From: Eurosta solidaginis
Taxonomy: Eukaryota; Arthropoda; Insecta; Diptera; Tephritidae
Length of the DNA stretch: 64,000 bases
Direction: 5' to 3'
Assembly: GCF_040869045.1 (NCBI RefSeq)
Contig: NC_090321.1
Location: 133,725,689 to 133,789,688 of the forward strand
A program made the position numbers and the translations under genes. The number at the start of each line of letters is the position of its first letter. Positions within the stretch are counted from its first letter, which is position 1. Positions 55,513 to 64,000 of this stretch are shown here, piece by piece. The notes under the pieces are model-generated. The model was given only the letters and a program-made list of their open reading frames with translations. It was not told the DNA's origin and did not search any database.

Positions 55513-56597
55513 TCAATTAAGACCAACTGACTTACAAAGATTAGTATGTGTAACTTTAGATACACCTTTTGTCAGGATATCAGCTAACATCTCCTTGGTG
55601 GGTATGTAGACCAGCTTGATCTTGCCACTTTCCAAATGTTGACGGATAAATTTGCCTTTTATATCAACATGCTTTGTGCGAGGTGAATAAGAATTATTCA
55701 TAGCCCCTTGTAGAGCACTTTTGTTGTCGCAATGGAGTAATATAGTTTCTGCACTGTGTGTTGTCACCTCCTTCTGTAAGCGCATTAGCCATGTCGCCTC
55801 TTGGATTGCCGACGCCATGGCCATAAATTCGGCCTCAGTAGAAGAAAGAGCGACAGTTCGCTGCCTTCGAGTGCACCAAGAAATCGGACCACCTTGCAAT
55901 TTAAATACATAGCCCGTTGTAGATCGTCTTTCATCGAGATCGCTAGCCCAATCTGCGTTGCAAAACCCAGACAGATTGCACGCTTTTTTGCTAAACACTA
56001 TACCGTAGATTATGGTACCCTTTAGATATCGCATGACGCGTTTCACTGCAGCCCAGTGGGCCTTTCCTGGACTTGTGGAAAAACGACTAAGCAAGTTTAC
56101 AGCAAAACTGATGTCAGGGCGTGTTATTTGTGCAGCGAATAGCAAACACCCAAATGTTTGCATATAGGGTACTTTTGCCATCTCTTGTTTATCCGCTTCG
56201 CTGACTGGAAACATTATTGTACTTATATGCTGATTTAAGTCGATTGGTGTCGCAACTAGATTGCTTTCAAACATTCCAAAGCGTTGGACCATATCAGCGA
56301 TATAATGGGACTGGTCAACTTTTATATTGCCGTTGACTAAATCTTTCGTAACACGCATGCCAAAACTGTTGACACTTTGCCAAGGTCTTTCGTTTTTAAT
56401 TCCGATGCCAACTGTTTCTTTAAGGTATTTAAGCTTAACTCGTCATTCGAGAAAAGTAACACATCGTCAACATAAACAGCTACAAATAGATCACGTCATC
56501 TCCAACCTTGTAGTAGACACAATGGTCTGTATTGCTGCGTATCAGGTCTAATTTTAATAAAACGTTATTGAATTTTTCATTCCACAGTCGGCTTGAC
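55513..56597 (-). pseudogene. Copia RT end and RNase H
   Basis: 55513-56358 is open for 281 codons: SHYIADMVQRFGMFESNLVA, TRPDISFAVNLLSRF, SGFCNADWASDLDERRSTTG (RNase H), SSTEAEFMAMASAIQEATWL (Glu), LHCDNKSALQGAM (Asp) and TKHVDIKGKFIRQHL. Upstream to 56597, SNTDHCVYYKVGDDV and SSRLWNEKFN remain, with the YVDD-type site damaged. The LINE insertion follows at 56602. Confidence 0.85.
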
Positions 56598-56601
56598 TGC
56601 T

Positions 56602-57509
56602 GAGCGGGAGTATTTGCGACTGACCCGCCCACGCCCTTATGTATGCGGCTTCCCGACTCGGCAAGTGTGTTTTAAGTTGAGATTTTCGCCATCCGAGAGG
56701 CGTGCAAATCGTTAATGAATATCAAAGGTAACGGTAACAGGGTAGCCATTTTCTCCGATAGCCAGGCGGCTCTTGGGGCACTCGGGTCAGAGACGATATC
56801 ATCAGACCTGGTTGGGCAGTGTAGGGAGAGCGCAATGATTCTGGCGAGCCGGCAGATCGTTACCCTGATATGGGTGCCGGGGCATCGAAACATACAGTGT
56901 AACGAGATGACGGATAAGCTGGCACGCCGTGGAGCGGCTCTTGATGTCTCAGGAGCGAAGGAGGTTTTTGCACCCCTGGGACTCAACAAGGGTCGCATCT
57001 CCCAGCACTGGTTGGGGGAGGCCAACAATAGGTGGAATCAGTTAACGATATAACGAAAAACGATCGGTAGCTGTCCTTAAGATGAACAGAAGAGATATAT
57101 CTAGAGTAGTTGCGGTGCTCACGGGGAATTGGACAATTGGGGTACATGCGGCACGGATGGGACTGGAACACAATACTTCCTGTCGCAGCTGCAAGCGTCC
57201 GAAGGTCGAGGAAACGGTTGAGCATCTGCTGTGCGAATGCCCAGCACACTGTCGAAGCAGAATAAAGTTTCTTGGAAAGCCCTTTTTCGAAAGACTCCCA
57301 GAACTCAAGGATGTTAGGGCGGGAGAGCTTCTCAAATTCATAAACTCCACGGGATGGACATAGGGGGACGGGTTTTTCCCTGAGGCACGGGAAAATGTTC
57401 ATTAGTATTCTTACAACACCCTTTCATTGGTTAACTCATGAGTTTGTGGTGCATGAGCGCTAATTGGAGTCAATTGGGACTCGTAACTCCAACCAACCAA
57501 CGACCCGCC
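56602..57509 (+). mobile_element. R1/I-type LINE 3' end (5'-truncated) within copia RT
   Basis: The RNase H domain reads RLPDSASVF, EIFAIREACKSL, IFSDSQAALGAL, LIWVPGHRNIQCNEMTDKLA. After a frame break comes a C-terminal CCHC region TSCRSCKRPKVEETVEHLLC and a stop at 57361, then ~150 bp of 3' UTR ending CCAACCAACCAACGACCC. Flanked by TTGACTGCT (56593) and TTAACTGCT (57510), a 9-bp target duplication with one mismatch. Encoded RNase H places it in the R1/I/LOA group. Confidence 0.8.
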
Positions 57510-58160
57510 TTAACTGCTTTAGCCCATATAGAGATTTATTTAGTCTACAAACACGACCAGAGCCATCATCAAAACCATCGGGCTGCGCCATGTAAATTTC
57601 ATCTTTGAGCTCAGCATTGAGAAATGCTGTAACCGCATCCATTTGATGTATCAGTAGGTCATGCTTTGCCGCTAGTGCCAATAAAACAAAAACGCAAAGA
57701 GATATACTGGACCACAGGGGTGAACGTTTCTTCATAGTCGATACCTTTTTTTTTTTGATTATATCCTTTGATTACTAACCTGGCTTTACGTCGAACAACC
57801 GTGCCATTACCTTTTTTAAATAACCATCTGGACCTAATTGCTTTCTTTTGAGGAGGTAATTCACTCAGCTGCCAGGTTTTGTTAAATGCAAACTGCAGCT
57901 TTCCAGTCTTCTGCATGTTCACTTGACATCGCCTCAGCCAGAGTTTCAAGTTCATTGGTAACAAAGTCAGTCACAGAAAAGTTTGCGCCAAACTGTTCTG
58001 CCGCGATTCTTTCGAAACGCCTTAGACCTTTTGCGTCCTCGAAGTCGTCAGAGTCGTTTGCGCTTTCATAGGGGGAATCGAACTCTGCTGTATCAGGCAC
58101 GAACTGATTGGCTATTTCACTATCAGACTCTACTTTAAGTGGCGTGAGTGTATCACTTTC
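57510..58160 (-). pseudogene. Copia RT N-terminal part and upstream linker
   Basis: The minus strand reads, from right: DSDDFEDAKGLRRFERIAAE, LAEAMSSEHAEDWKAAV, KKAIRSRWLFKKGNG, KARLVIKGYNQKKKGIDYEE, FTPVVQY, DAVTAFLNAELKDEIYMAQP (motif A Asp) and CRLNKSLYGLKQ. Frameshifts split it in three. It joins 56597 once the LINE is removed (LKQ-SSRLW). Confidence 0.85.
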
Positions 58161-58474
58161 TTTACATACTACTAATTACATACTAATCGTAACATCCGTG
58201 ATCATATAACTCGTCACGTAAAAACATGATTTTGGGTTATAACATACGAGAACGTACGAATTCGATTGTCATTTTGGATCGCAACATACGTGACGGAACG
58301 TTACGTTCCAATTTCATTCGGTCACAAACCGGCATTCGTATACATACAAATTTCATGAAAAATGTAAGTAAATTGTTAAAATATATGAATAAATAAAATA
58401 TAATAACAAATTTAAACTCTTATTATTAACAAAGGTCGAATTCAAACAAAATAAATCCAATTCAAAAGGAAATA

Positions 58475-59275
58475 ATGGCGGATTTCATAGCGAGACACCC
58501 AGGGCTGGCAAAGAATAATCTTCCAAGCTCTGGAAACGGCAGAATTGCCTCCAATAGACTTTGGGAGGAACTTTCAACCAGATTAAGTGCTGAAAAACCA
58601 CCAGTTAAGGATGCAAATATGTGGAGGAAGGTATACACAGCCGTTATTATATCTTTTGAAGCTTGAAAGTAATACACTTGTTTTTATTTCATTGCAGGCT
58701 TTTGCTGATCAGAAGTATCAAGCAAAAAAGAAGCTTTCCTTCCACAAACAATCAAAGAAAAAGACTGGTGGGGCCCCAATCAGGAAAAAACAATAACTGC
58801 CACCGAGGAGGCTATCATTGAGGCGGATGGCCTTGAGGTTTGTGTAGCAGGAGATGAGAACATAATTGCGTATGGCAGAGCTCGAACAGAGCTGACTTCG
58901 TCAAATAACAGCGAGAGCTATAGTGCAAGCAGCGATGACGAATCACAAAGTTGTTTGCCAGGTTCATCAACTGCTGAACCCGCCACCATAGTTGAAAGAA
59001 CGCCTCGCTCAAAAACGCCCCGCAAAAAAGTTCAAGCGAACAGAAGATGGCCTTATTGCAGGAAAATTTAAAAACCGTGCCCGATTTTCAAAGGGGGTTG
59101 GATGAAAAGCTGGACAGATTGCTGGATGTTCAGGAACGGCTCCTGTTGGTGCAGCAGCGCGTCCTACAAATTATGGAAGAAAAGTATCGCAGGAAAAAAG
59201 AAGCAAGTCAGATCGACTTACAAATAAAGAGGCTTGAATTGGAGACCCTGCAAATTAAAGCGAGAAGACCTCATT
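58475..59275 (+). pseudogene. Harbinger SANT/Myb-like DNA-binding protein with intron
   Basis: Exon 1 (58475-58630) reads MADFIARHPGLAKNNLPSSG, GRIASNRLWEELSTRL, DANMWRK. A 67-bp GT-AG intron (58631-58697) interrupts it in phase 0. Exon 2 continues AFADQKYQAKKKLSFHKQSK, KKTGGAP. A frameshift near 58775 and another near 59030 lead to a coiled-coil C-terminus, DEKLDRLLDVQERLLLVQQR and IDLQIKRLELETLQIKARR. Such proteins help Harbinger transposase reach the nucleus and bind ends. Confidence 0.75.
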
Positions 59276-59655
59276 AATTTTTTTGCAATATTATTATTAT
59301 GCGCATATTTAGATATAAGAAACCAACTGTGAATTCTCTGTTTTTTTTTTTTAAGATGTTAAGTTAGAAAATGAATTGAATTATGTTTTATGAAGTACAA
59401 AGATTACCTGAAGAATGACTTAAAGTAGTGTGATATTTACTTGGTACATATACTATATACATATTTAAAATAAAAATGAAAGAATATTGAATTTAATTAA
59501 TAATTTAATTTATTTAAATACTGCCAGGCTTAATTTTGAAACTATTCAGAAACATATCATTGCTTATGAGACTCTTAAAACTGAATGTTTTTTTATTTGG
59601 TCTCTTATCGATTTTCCTATATTGGTTGGTTTGTTTCGCCTGTCTCAATTTCTAG

Positions 59656-59858
59656 AATACGGTCTTCGGAGTGATGATTCATAATGAATCTTGAATTTAA
59701 TGCAAATATTATGTAATGCAGCAGAAACATTTGCAAATCTTGCCATTTTCGCAGGATGATATCTTCGTCTTTTGTCATATCCTAAAATCCTCCAGCGCCC
59801 TTTGAGAATGCCAATTGTTCTCTCAATAATAGACCTTCCTTTTGAATGAATTGTTATA
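59656..59858 (-). pseudogene. Harbinger transposase C-terminus
   Basis: The minus strand reads SKGRSIIERTIGILKGRWRI, LGYDKRRRYHPAKMARFANV and AALHNICIKFKIHYES, then a stop at 59656. The catalytic Glu region (IERTIGILKGRWR) and the terminal LHN motif mark DDE_Tnp_4. Everything N-terminal is deleted. Confidence 0.75.
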
Positions 59859-59924
59859 AATCACCTTCAAATATAACTGTATTTCCTTTTTTGGTCATAT
59901 GTCTCACCGACAAGAGATCTGCGC

Positions 59925-60172
59925 ACAACTCCGGCACATATTATGTGCCGTAGTGGCAGTGGCAATATGAGAAATATTGTTTGGTTCTACCATTAATGTT
60001 ATTTCAGCCAGTGCACGTTCATCATTAAGCTTATCCTTTTCGCAAGCATCTGCAGGTATTTCACATTCAACCACCTTCTAGCAGTTCTTAATGATGCGTG
60101 GCGCTTCCAGATGTCGAAGTTTTCCCGACCTTCCAGCTTCTCGAAGCGAAAAGTTACAGCGTTTGTCGCCAT
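59925..60172 (-). pseudogene. Copia Gag N-terminus
   Basis: ATG at 60172 gives MATNAVTFRFEKLEGRENFD then IWKRHASLRTAR. After a shift, the frame reads ALAEITLMVEPNNISHIATA. This is the copia-type Gag start (DUF4219/UBN2 region). The reading is lost toward 59925, where the Harbinger remnant begins. Confidence 0.75.
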
Positions 60173-60478
60173 TTTCGCGAGCTCAATCTCCGGTTATTTA
60201 TTAAAAAACAGTTGATCCGCGTTTATTACTTACTAAGCCGTAATGTAAATTCACTCTTCCAATTAAGGAATATATTATTTTTGCGTATTATAAGCCCATA
60301 ACCTGTAGTAAAGTTAAATATTTCAGGCAGTGAATAAAAACACGACACGTTTAATGGTAGTACAAACCGGAAGAGAGAGTATAAAAATTTCATTTTATTT
60401 GACAGAATATATGTGGTAGTATACATAGCAGAGTTGTATTTAATAGTATGAGGTATTGTTCTATTTTACACCTCAACA

Positions 60479-60889
60479 AGAAGCATGGGCCATGACAACA
60501 GCAGATGAAGCGGCTCTGGGAGTGTTCGAGAGAAAAGTTGTTCGAAAGATTTATGGACCTCTACGCGTTGGCGATGGCGAGTACCGAAGAAGATTTAACG
60601 ATGAACTGTACCAGCTATACGCAGACATAACATAGTCCAGCGAATAAAAACGCAGCGGCTGCGCTGGCTAGGCTATGTTATCCGAATGAAAGATGACGAT
60701 CCAGCCAAGAGAGTGTTTTTATCGAAACCCGCCTATGGAAGCAGAGGTAGAGGGCGGCCCCCATTCCGTTGGAAGGACCAGGTGGAAAACGATTTAAACT
60801 CCCTTGGTGTGACCAATTGGCGCCGGTTGACAGGGAGAAGGAGCGAATGGCGCGCCTTGTTGGTAAGCGCCAATTAAGTAAGTAAGTAA
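60479..60889 (+). pseudogene. RTE-type LINE C-terminus and (TAAG)n tail
   Basis: AWAMTTADEAALGVFERKVV and IYGPLRVGDGEYRRRFNDEL continue the RT C-terminal part. After breaks, RLRWLGYVIRMKDDDPAKRV, RGRPPFRWKDQVENDLNSLG and WRRLTGRRSEWRALLVSAN precede the stop at 60875. Tail TAAGTAAGTAAGTAA. Confidence 0.85.
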
Positions 60890-60959
60890 ATTTAAATGTT
60901 TCATATTGTCAAATGTTTAAATGATTTTAAATTTTTAGTAATTTTGTGCTAAATAACTT

Positions 60960-61690
60960 TCGTGATTTAAGGTATTTGACATACTTGACTTTTCTTGTTT
61001 GGTTGATTTTCCGACAGGGTGGATAAATGATGTATATTGGAACGATTTTCCGTCATCCCTTGTCAAATTTGGTTTTGAGACAAACCGGTTTCGGCGTTGT
61101 GCCATCGTCAGTGCCGATTTTCGTTCTAATCTGTTGTTGTCGTTTGTCCTGTATTTATAGTTCGTAGGTATATGAGCAGGTATTGTCAAATTGATGCTTG
61201 TGTATATTTAGTTATGTGTATGTGCTGTGTGCTCATTCAGAACCGAGGGTGGTTTACTAATCGATTTGTGTGGCTGACTGGGGTAGGTAGAAATCTGTGA
61301 TTTTAGTCGTTTGACCTTCTTTGTCGGTTTTTTGTTTTGGTGTGTTAATTGTTTTGTGTTTATTTGTTGTTGTGTGTTTGTCTGTTGTACCTGTGTGGTT
61401 AAGTTGTTTCCTGTAAACAAGTTTTAAAGGCTCGAATATTGTGTCAGAAATTGTGTTTATCTGTTCGTTTATTATTCTACCGTCGAATGTTTTCTGTTTG
61501 TAGATTTCCATGTTTTCGAGTACGTTGAGACGTCGGCCCTTTTCCTGTATGTGAAGAACCCTAACTGTTTTATTGATGTTTGCTGGGGAGCATTCATTCT
61601 CGACCATGTGATTCGCGGAGTTAGACTCGGGTATAATGTTTGGATTCCGTATTTTTCTGACATACATTTCAGAATCTGTATTAATATCTA
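60960..61690 (-). pseudogene. Penelope-like element 3' part (GIY-YIG-end region)
   Basis: The minus-strand frame 61667-61257 reads MYVRKIRNPNIIPESNSANH, VRVLHIQEKGRRLNVLENME and IYKQKTFDGRIINEQINTIS, the region following the GIY-YIG endonuclease core in Penelope-like elements. Downstream (61060-61120, minus) lies GATGGCACAACGCCGAAACC, a 3' motif I associate with these elements. RT and the GIY-YIG core itself are absent. Confidence 0.6.
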
Positions 61691-61833
61691 TAGTGTTCTT
61701 GAATTTTAGTAGAGATATCAGGCTTAAATTATGAGAAATTAGCCTAAAATGAACTTTTAACTACTATATATTATCATTTTTAACAAATTTCTTAGGGACA
61801 TTTTTTTTTACAGGTTTTTGTATTTAAATTTAA

Positions 61834-62367
61834 AATGGTTGAACCAAATCCTTCTACATCATCTGAATTCACTTTATCACATATACTTGAACACGATATT
61901 ATTGCATTTGGTTTGTCAAGTGAATTAAATAATCTGAACTTACCGTATAGTCGTGACATTTTAAGATTTTATTTTTTTTAAGTGATCATGCTAAAATTCA
62001 AAGTAAAATGTTTTCGCATAAAACTTTTATTCATGTAATTGATAAATTGCTTGAAATTTGGAATAAATTGAATTTCAACTAATCGGTAGACGTAGTATTC
62101 TAAGAAAACTTAATGTTTTAATTGAAAAATATCACAAAAGAATTAAAAACAGAAAAAAATTCAGGAATTTACAGCATTCGTACAATCAAAAATCAATTAT
62201 TTTACATTGGAAAGTGTAAAGGCAAGTTAAAAACAACAGAATGCTCATGTGGTTTAATACCAAAGCATTTAAAAGAATTTATGATGGACCAACATAATGA
62301 TAGAAAATTCACAATACCTGTGTTGAGGTTATCACTTTTAGCAATTAAATTGTATCTTACAATGTAG
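61834..62367 (+). pseudogene. Unclassified transposon protein fragment
   Basis: Starting at MVEPNPSTSSEFTLSHILEH, then LPYSRDILRFYFFLSDHAKI, IGRRSILRKLNVLIEKYHKR and CSCGLIPKHLKEFMMDQHND. I recall similar N-terminal regions in uncharacterised insect transposon proteins but cannot name the class. It has frame breaks near 61980 and 62080. It lies directly upstream of the copia at 62446. Confidence 0.4.
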
Positions 62368-62445
62368 CAAATACATATCGTTTTCTGTATGTCATAATTA
62401 AAAATATGGCGGATCCTAACTGCACAAAACGCATAACATTTTTAT

Positions 62446-63300
62446 ATGGAAAGTAAAGAACCATCTTCCCATATAGATTCTGCAATTGGAACGGAGCTTA
62501 CAGAGAGTTTAACCTACGGTGATAGGTCTATTCAAGCCGAGGGTGAAGACATTACTGAGACAAAGGTGAGTGAATCGAAGGTGTATCACATACATCGTTT
62601 TAATGGGCAGAACTACCAACTATGGCTTAGACAAATGGAAATATACATGGCTGAAAATAAGCTAAAGAAATATATCGTGGGAGCGGAGAAGCGAACGGAC
62701 TCAAATGCCACAAAATGGGACGAAAAGGATGCAGAAGCGCAAGCCTTCATCATGAGAGGTATCGAACTTGAACAATTAAAGTATCTTACAGAATGCTCTA
62801 CAGCAGCCGAAATGTGGTCTAAATTAAAAGCTGTCCATGCCGAAAAAAGCGAACAATCTGCGCAGGTTCTCTTAGAAAAATTTATGAGCGATGAGCAGCC
62901 AATTGTCGATTACGTCGCAGATATTACATCCGTAGCACAACGACTTAAAGATATGGAGTTATTAGAGCAGAAGGAGCCTATGGTAATTGCAATCTTAAGC
63001 AGTTTGCCAGCTAGATTTGATCATGTACGCACAGCCTGGTATGCAGTTCCACGTGAAAGCCAAAATATTGAGCGGTTAACAGAGCATCTAGTAAACGAAG
63101 AAAGTCTCATGAATTCCCGAACAAATGTAGACACCAACAATGTGAGCTATTCGGTCTACTCAGCAAGTAAATTTAGAGGCAACAACAACAACTATTCAGC
63201 AAACAAAGGTAAGAACAACAATAATGCAAAGCGAAAGCAACTATTGTCATAAGCCTGGCCATTGGGCTCGCGAATGTCGAAAACGTCAAAAACATCAACA
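62446..63300 (+). CDS. Copia Gag (second copia element)
   Basis: A 268-codon open frame from ATG 62446: an acidic leader, then YHIHRFNGQNYQLWLRQMEI (DUF4219-like), TAAEMWSKLKAVHAEKSEQS, VDYVADITSVAQRLKDMELL and ILSSLPARFDHVRTAWYAVP (UBN2 Gag). After a frameshift near 63235 the nucleocapsid knuckle CHKPGHWARECRK is read. It would coat element RNA in cytoplasmic particles. It is the longest undamaged Gag in the window, yet the frame change makes the polyprotein non-functional as read. No 5' LTR was recognised upstream. Confidence 0.85.
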
Positions 63301-63415
63301 AAACGTAATAGAGAAGAAAAATTAGTCTCAAAATCTATTACTTGAAAGTAAAACAAATGACGGGAAAGGGCAAACAAAAGAAACAGCTGATCGTCAAAGC
63401 TCATATTTATTTATT

Positions 63416-64000
63416 TTGAACGCATCAAAAAATGCAAATAAAGTTGAGAATGTTTTCTATGCAGATTCTGGTGCAACAGATCACATGTCATTTCAGAAAG
63501 AACTCTTAACGAATTTTAATAACAAAGTGAGCAACGTATATGTAAAAGTTGGCGACGGCAGGCGTCTCAAAGTTGAAGCTAAAGGCGATATCGAGGTACG
63601 TGGCTACATGAACTGCTTGCACATAATCAGATTTAGACAAAAATTTCATTTCAATATCGAAAGCAACCAGAGGTGGTGCAAGTGTAGTATTCGAATCTGG
63701 TGGTAAACACGTTTACTTTATGAATGAAAAGAATGTAATTAGCAAAGGTCAAATTGAGAGCGGCTTGTATCGTATGGACTTGAAACCAGAGGTGGCATCA
63801 GCTGCAAATGTTCTAACATCTGAGACTGCAATGTTATGGCATGAGAGATTGGGTCACGTGAACTTTAATACACTTCAAAAAATGTGTGAGGGGAGTGTGG
63901 TAGATGGGCTGAATCTAACCGATATACAAACAACCAATGTATTTTGTGAAGGCTGCGCATACGGAAAACAGCACAGACAATATTTTCCAAAAAGCGGTGC
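63416..64000 (+). pseudogene. Copia protease and pre-integrase zinc domain (runs off window)
   Basis: VFYADSGATDHMSFQKELLT is the copia aspartic protease site (DSGA). KVGDGRRLKVEAKGDIEVRG follows. After a shift near 63625 the frame reads GGKHVYFMNEKNVISKGQIE, SGLYRMDL, AMLWHERLGHVNFNTLQKMC and VFCEGCAYGKQHRQYFPKSG, the GAG_pre-integrase H-H-C-C zinc domain. The integrase core and RT are beyond the window end. Confidence 0.85.

Larger units (their letters stand above)
58161..59880. mobile_element. PIF/Harbinger remnant replacing copia protease and integrase
   Basis: The two Harbinger hallmarks lie convergently: a SANT/Myb-like gene (plus, 58475) and a DDE transposase C-terminus (minus, 59656-59858). 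Palindromic CGT/ACG-rich sequence at 58190-58330 may be its left end. Exact termini and TSD were not found. Copia Gag resumes by about 59925. Confidence 0.7.
55220..60478 (-). mobile_element. Ty1/copia element, minus strand, complete boundaries
   Basis: 175-bp LTRs at 55220-55394 and 60304-60478 (TGTAGTAAAG...ACCTCAACA in plus view) differ at about seven sites. Target duplication AGAAG (55215-55219, 60479-60483). The minus-strand leader GGTTATGGGC directly after the right LTR resembles the copia primer-binding site (initiator tRNA-Met half). Gag start, linker, RT and RNase H are present. Protease and integrase are absent, replaced by a Harbinger element. Also carries an R1/I-type LINE tail. 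Confidence 0.9.
52600..60889 (+). mobile_element. RTE-type LINE split by a copia element
   Basis: 5' part 52600-55219 and 3' part 60479-60889. The endonuclease, RT and C-terminal region are in order. The reading PVLLYGAE|AWAMTTADEA is continuous once the copia and one AGAAG are removed. The element ends with a short tandem tail (TAAG)n at 60875-60889, typical of the RTE clade. All domains are frameshifted. Confidence 0.85.

Noticed and set aside
61208..61420. Thr/Asn/Gln-rich ORF (NNLTTQVQQTNTQQQINTKQ) as a prion-like protein
   Set aside because: It is an alternative frame of a low-complexity stretch inside the Penelope-like 3' region.

Overview
The window reads as repeat-packed, probably heterochromatic or pericentromeric DNA of a higher dipteran. 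A tephritid fruit fly is my best guess. Evidence is the mix of BEL/Pao, Ty3/Gypsy, Ty1/copia, Jockey-, RTE- and R1/I-type LINEs, Penelope-like, Helitron, PIF/Harbinger and Tc1-type elements, a 67-bp GT-AG intron, fly-type LTR promoters (TATA plus TCAGTY initiator) and motifs like Drosophila CTCF sites. No bacterial feature, CRISPR array or rRNA was seen, and no intact host gene. Almost every coding stretch is frameshifted, truncated or interrupted.

Layout. 1-3990: BEL integrase split by a 2.7-kb element with perfect 33-bp terminal inverted repeats, which itself carries a tRNA-derived SINE and a Tc1-type MITE. 5.9-8.4 kb: decayed fragments of cellular genes (a formin/Diaphanous C-terminus, an NDUFB4-like tail and two unrecognised pieces). 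9.26-10.5 kb: BEL-like Gag plus protease without polymerase. 10.5-17.3 kb: two Helitron-like units, each filled with a CpG-rich ~90-100-bp tandem repeat. 17.3-24.6 kb: a pile of Jockey-clade LINE fragments, mostly antisense. 24.6-27.3 kb: left part of a Gypsy element (D).

31.05-49.30 kb: a nested LTR stack proved by target-site duplications (TSDs). Gypsy A (136-bp LTRs, TSD ATAC) was hit in RNase H by Gypsy B (minus strand, 583-bp LTRs, TSD ATAT). B's LTR was hit by Gypsy C (1.4-kb LTRs, TSD GCAT). C's right LTR was hit by a SINE (15-bp TSD). A also carries a CACTA-like DNA transposon with a 3-bp TSD (GAA).

49.5-52.5 kb: a long foldback element, an orphan lipoyltransferase-like exon, a TIR element and LINE scraps. 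52.6-60.9 kb: an RTE-type LINE split by a minus-strand copia (175-bp LTRs, TSD AGAAG), which was invaded by an R1/I-type LINE tail and a PIF/Harbinger element. 61-64 kb: a Penelope-like fragment, an unclassified transposon protein and the start of a second copia.

The elements do not work together as a pathway; the window is a stratigraphic record of insertions. The signals most worth following are: a SAP-like motif at the Gag N-terminus of four different Gypsy elements; a series of evenly built hairpins with compensatory stem changes (28501-28803); Helitron-borne satellite arrays; CTCF-like sites in a ~110-bp repeat; and foldback DNA that could feed small-RNA pathways. Coordinates of decayed elements are approximate unless a terminal repeat or TSD is cited.
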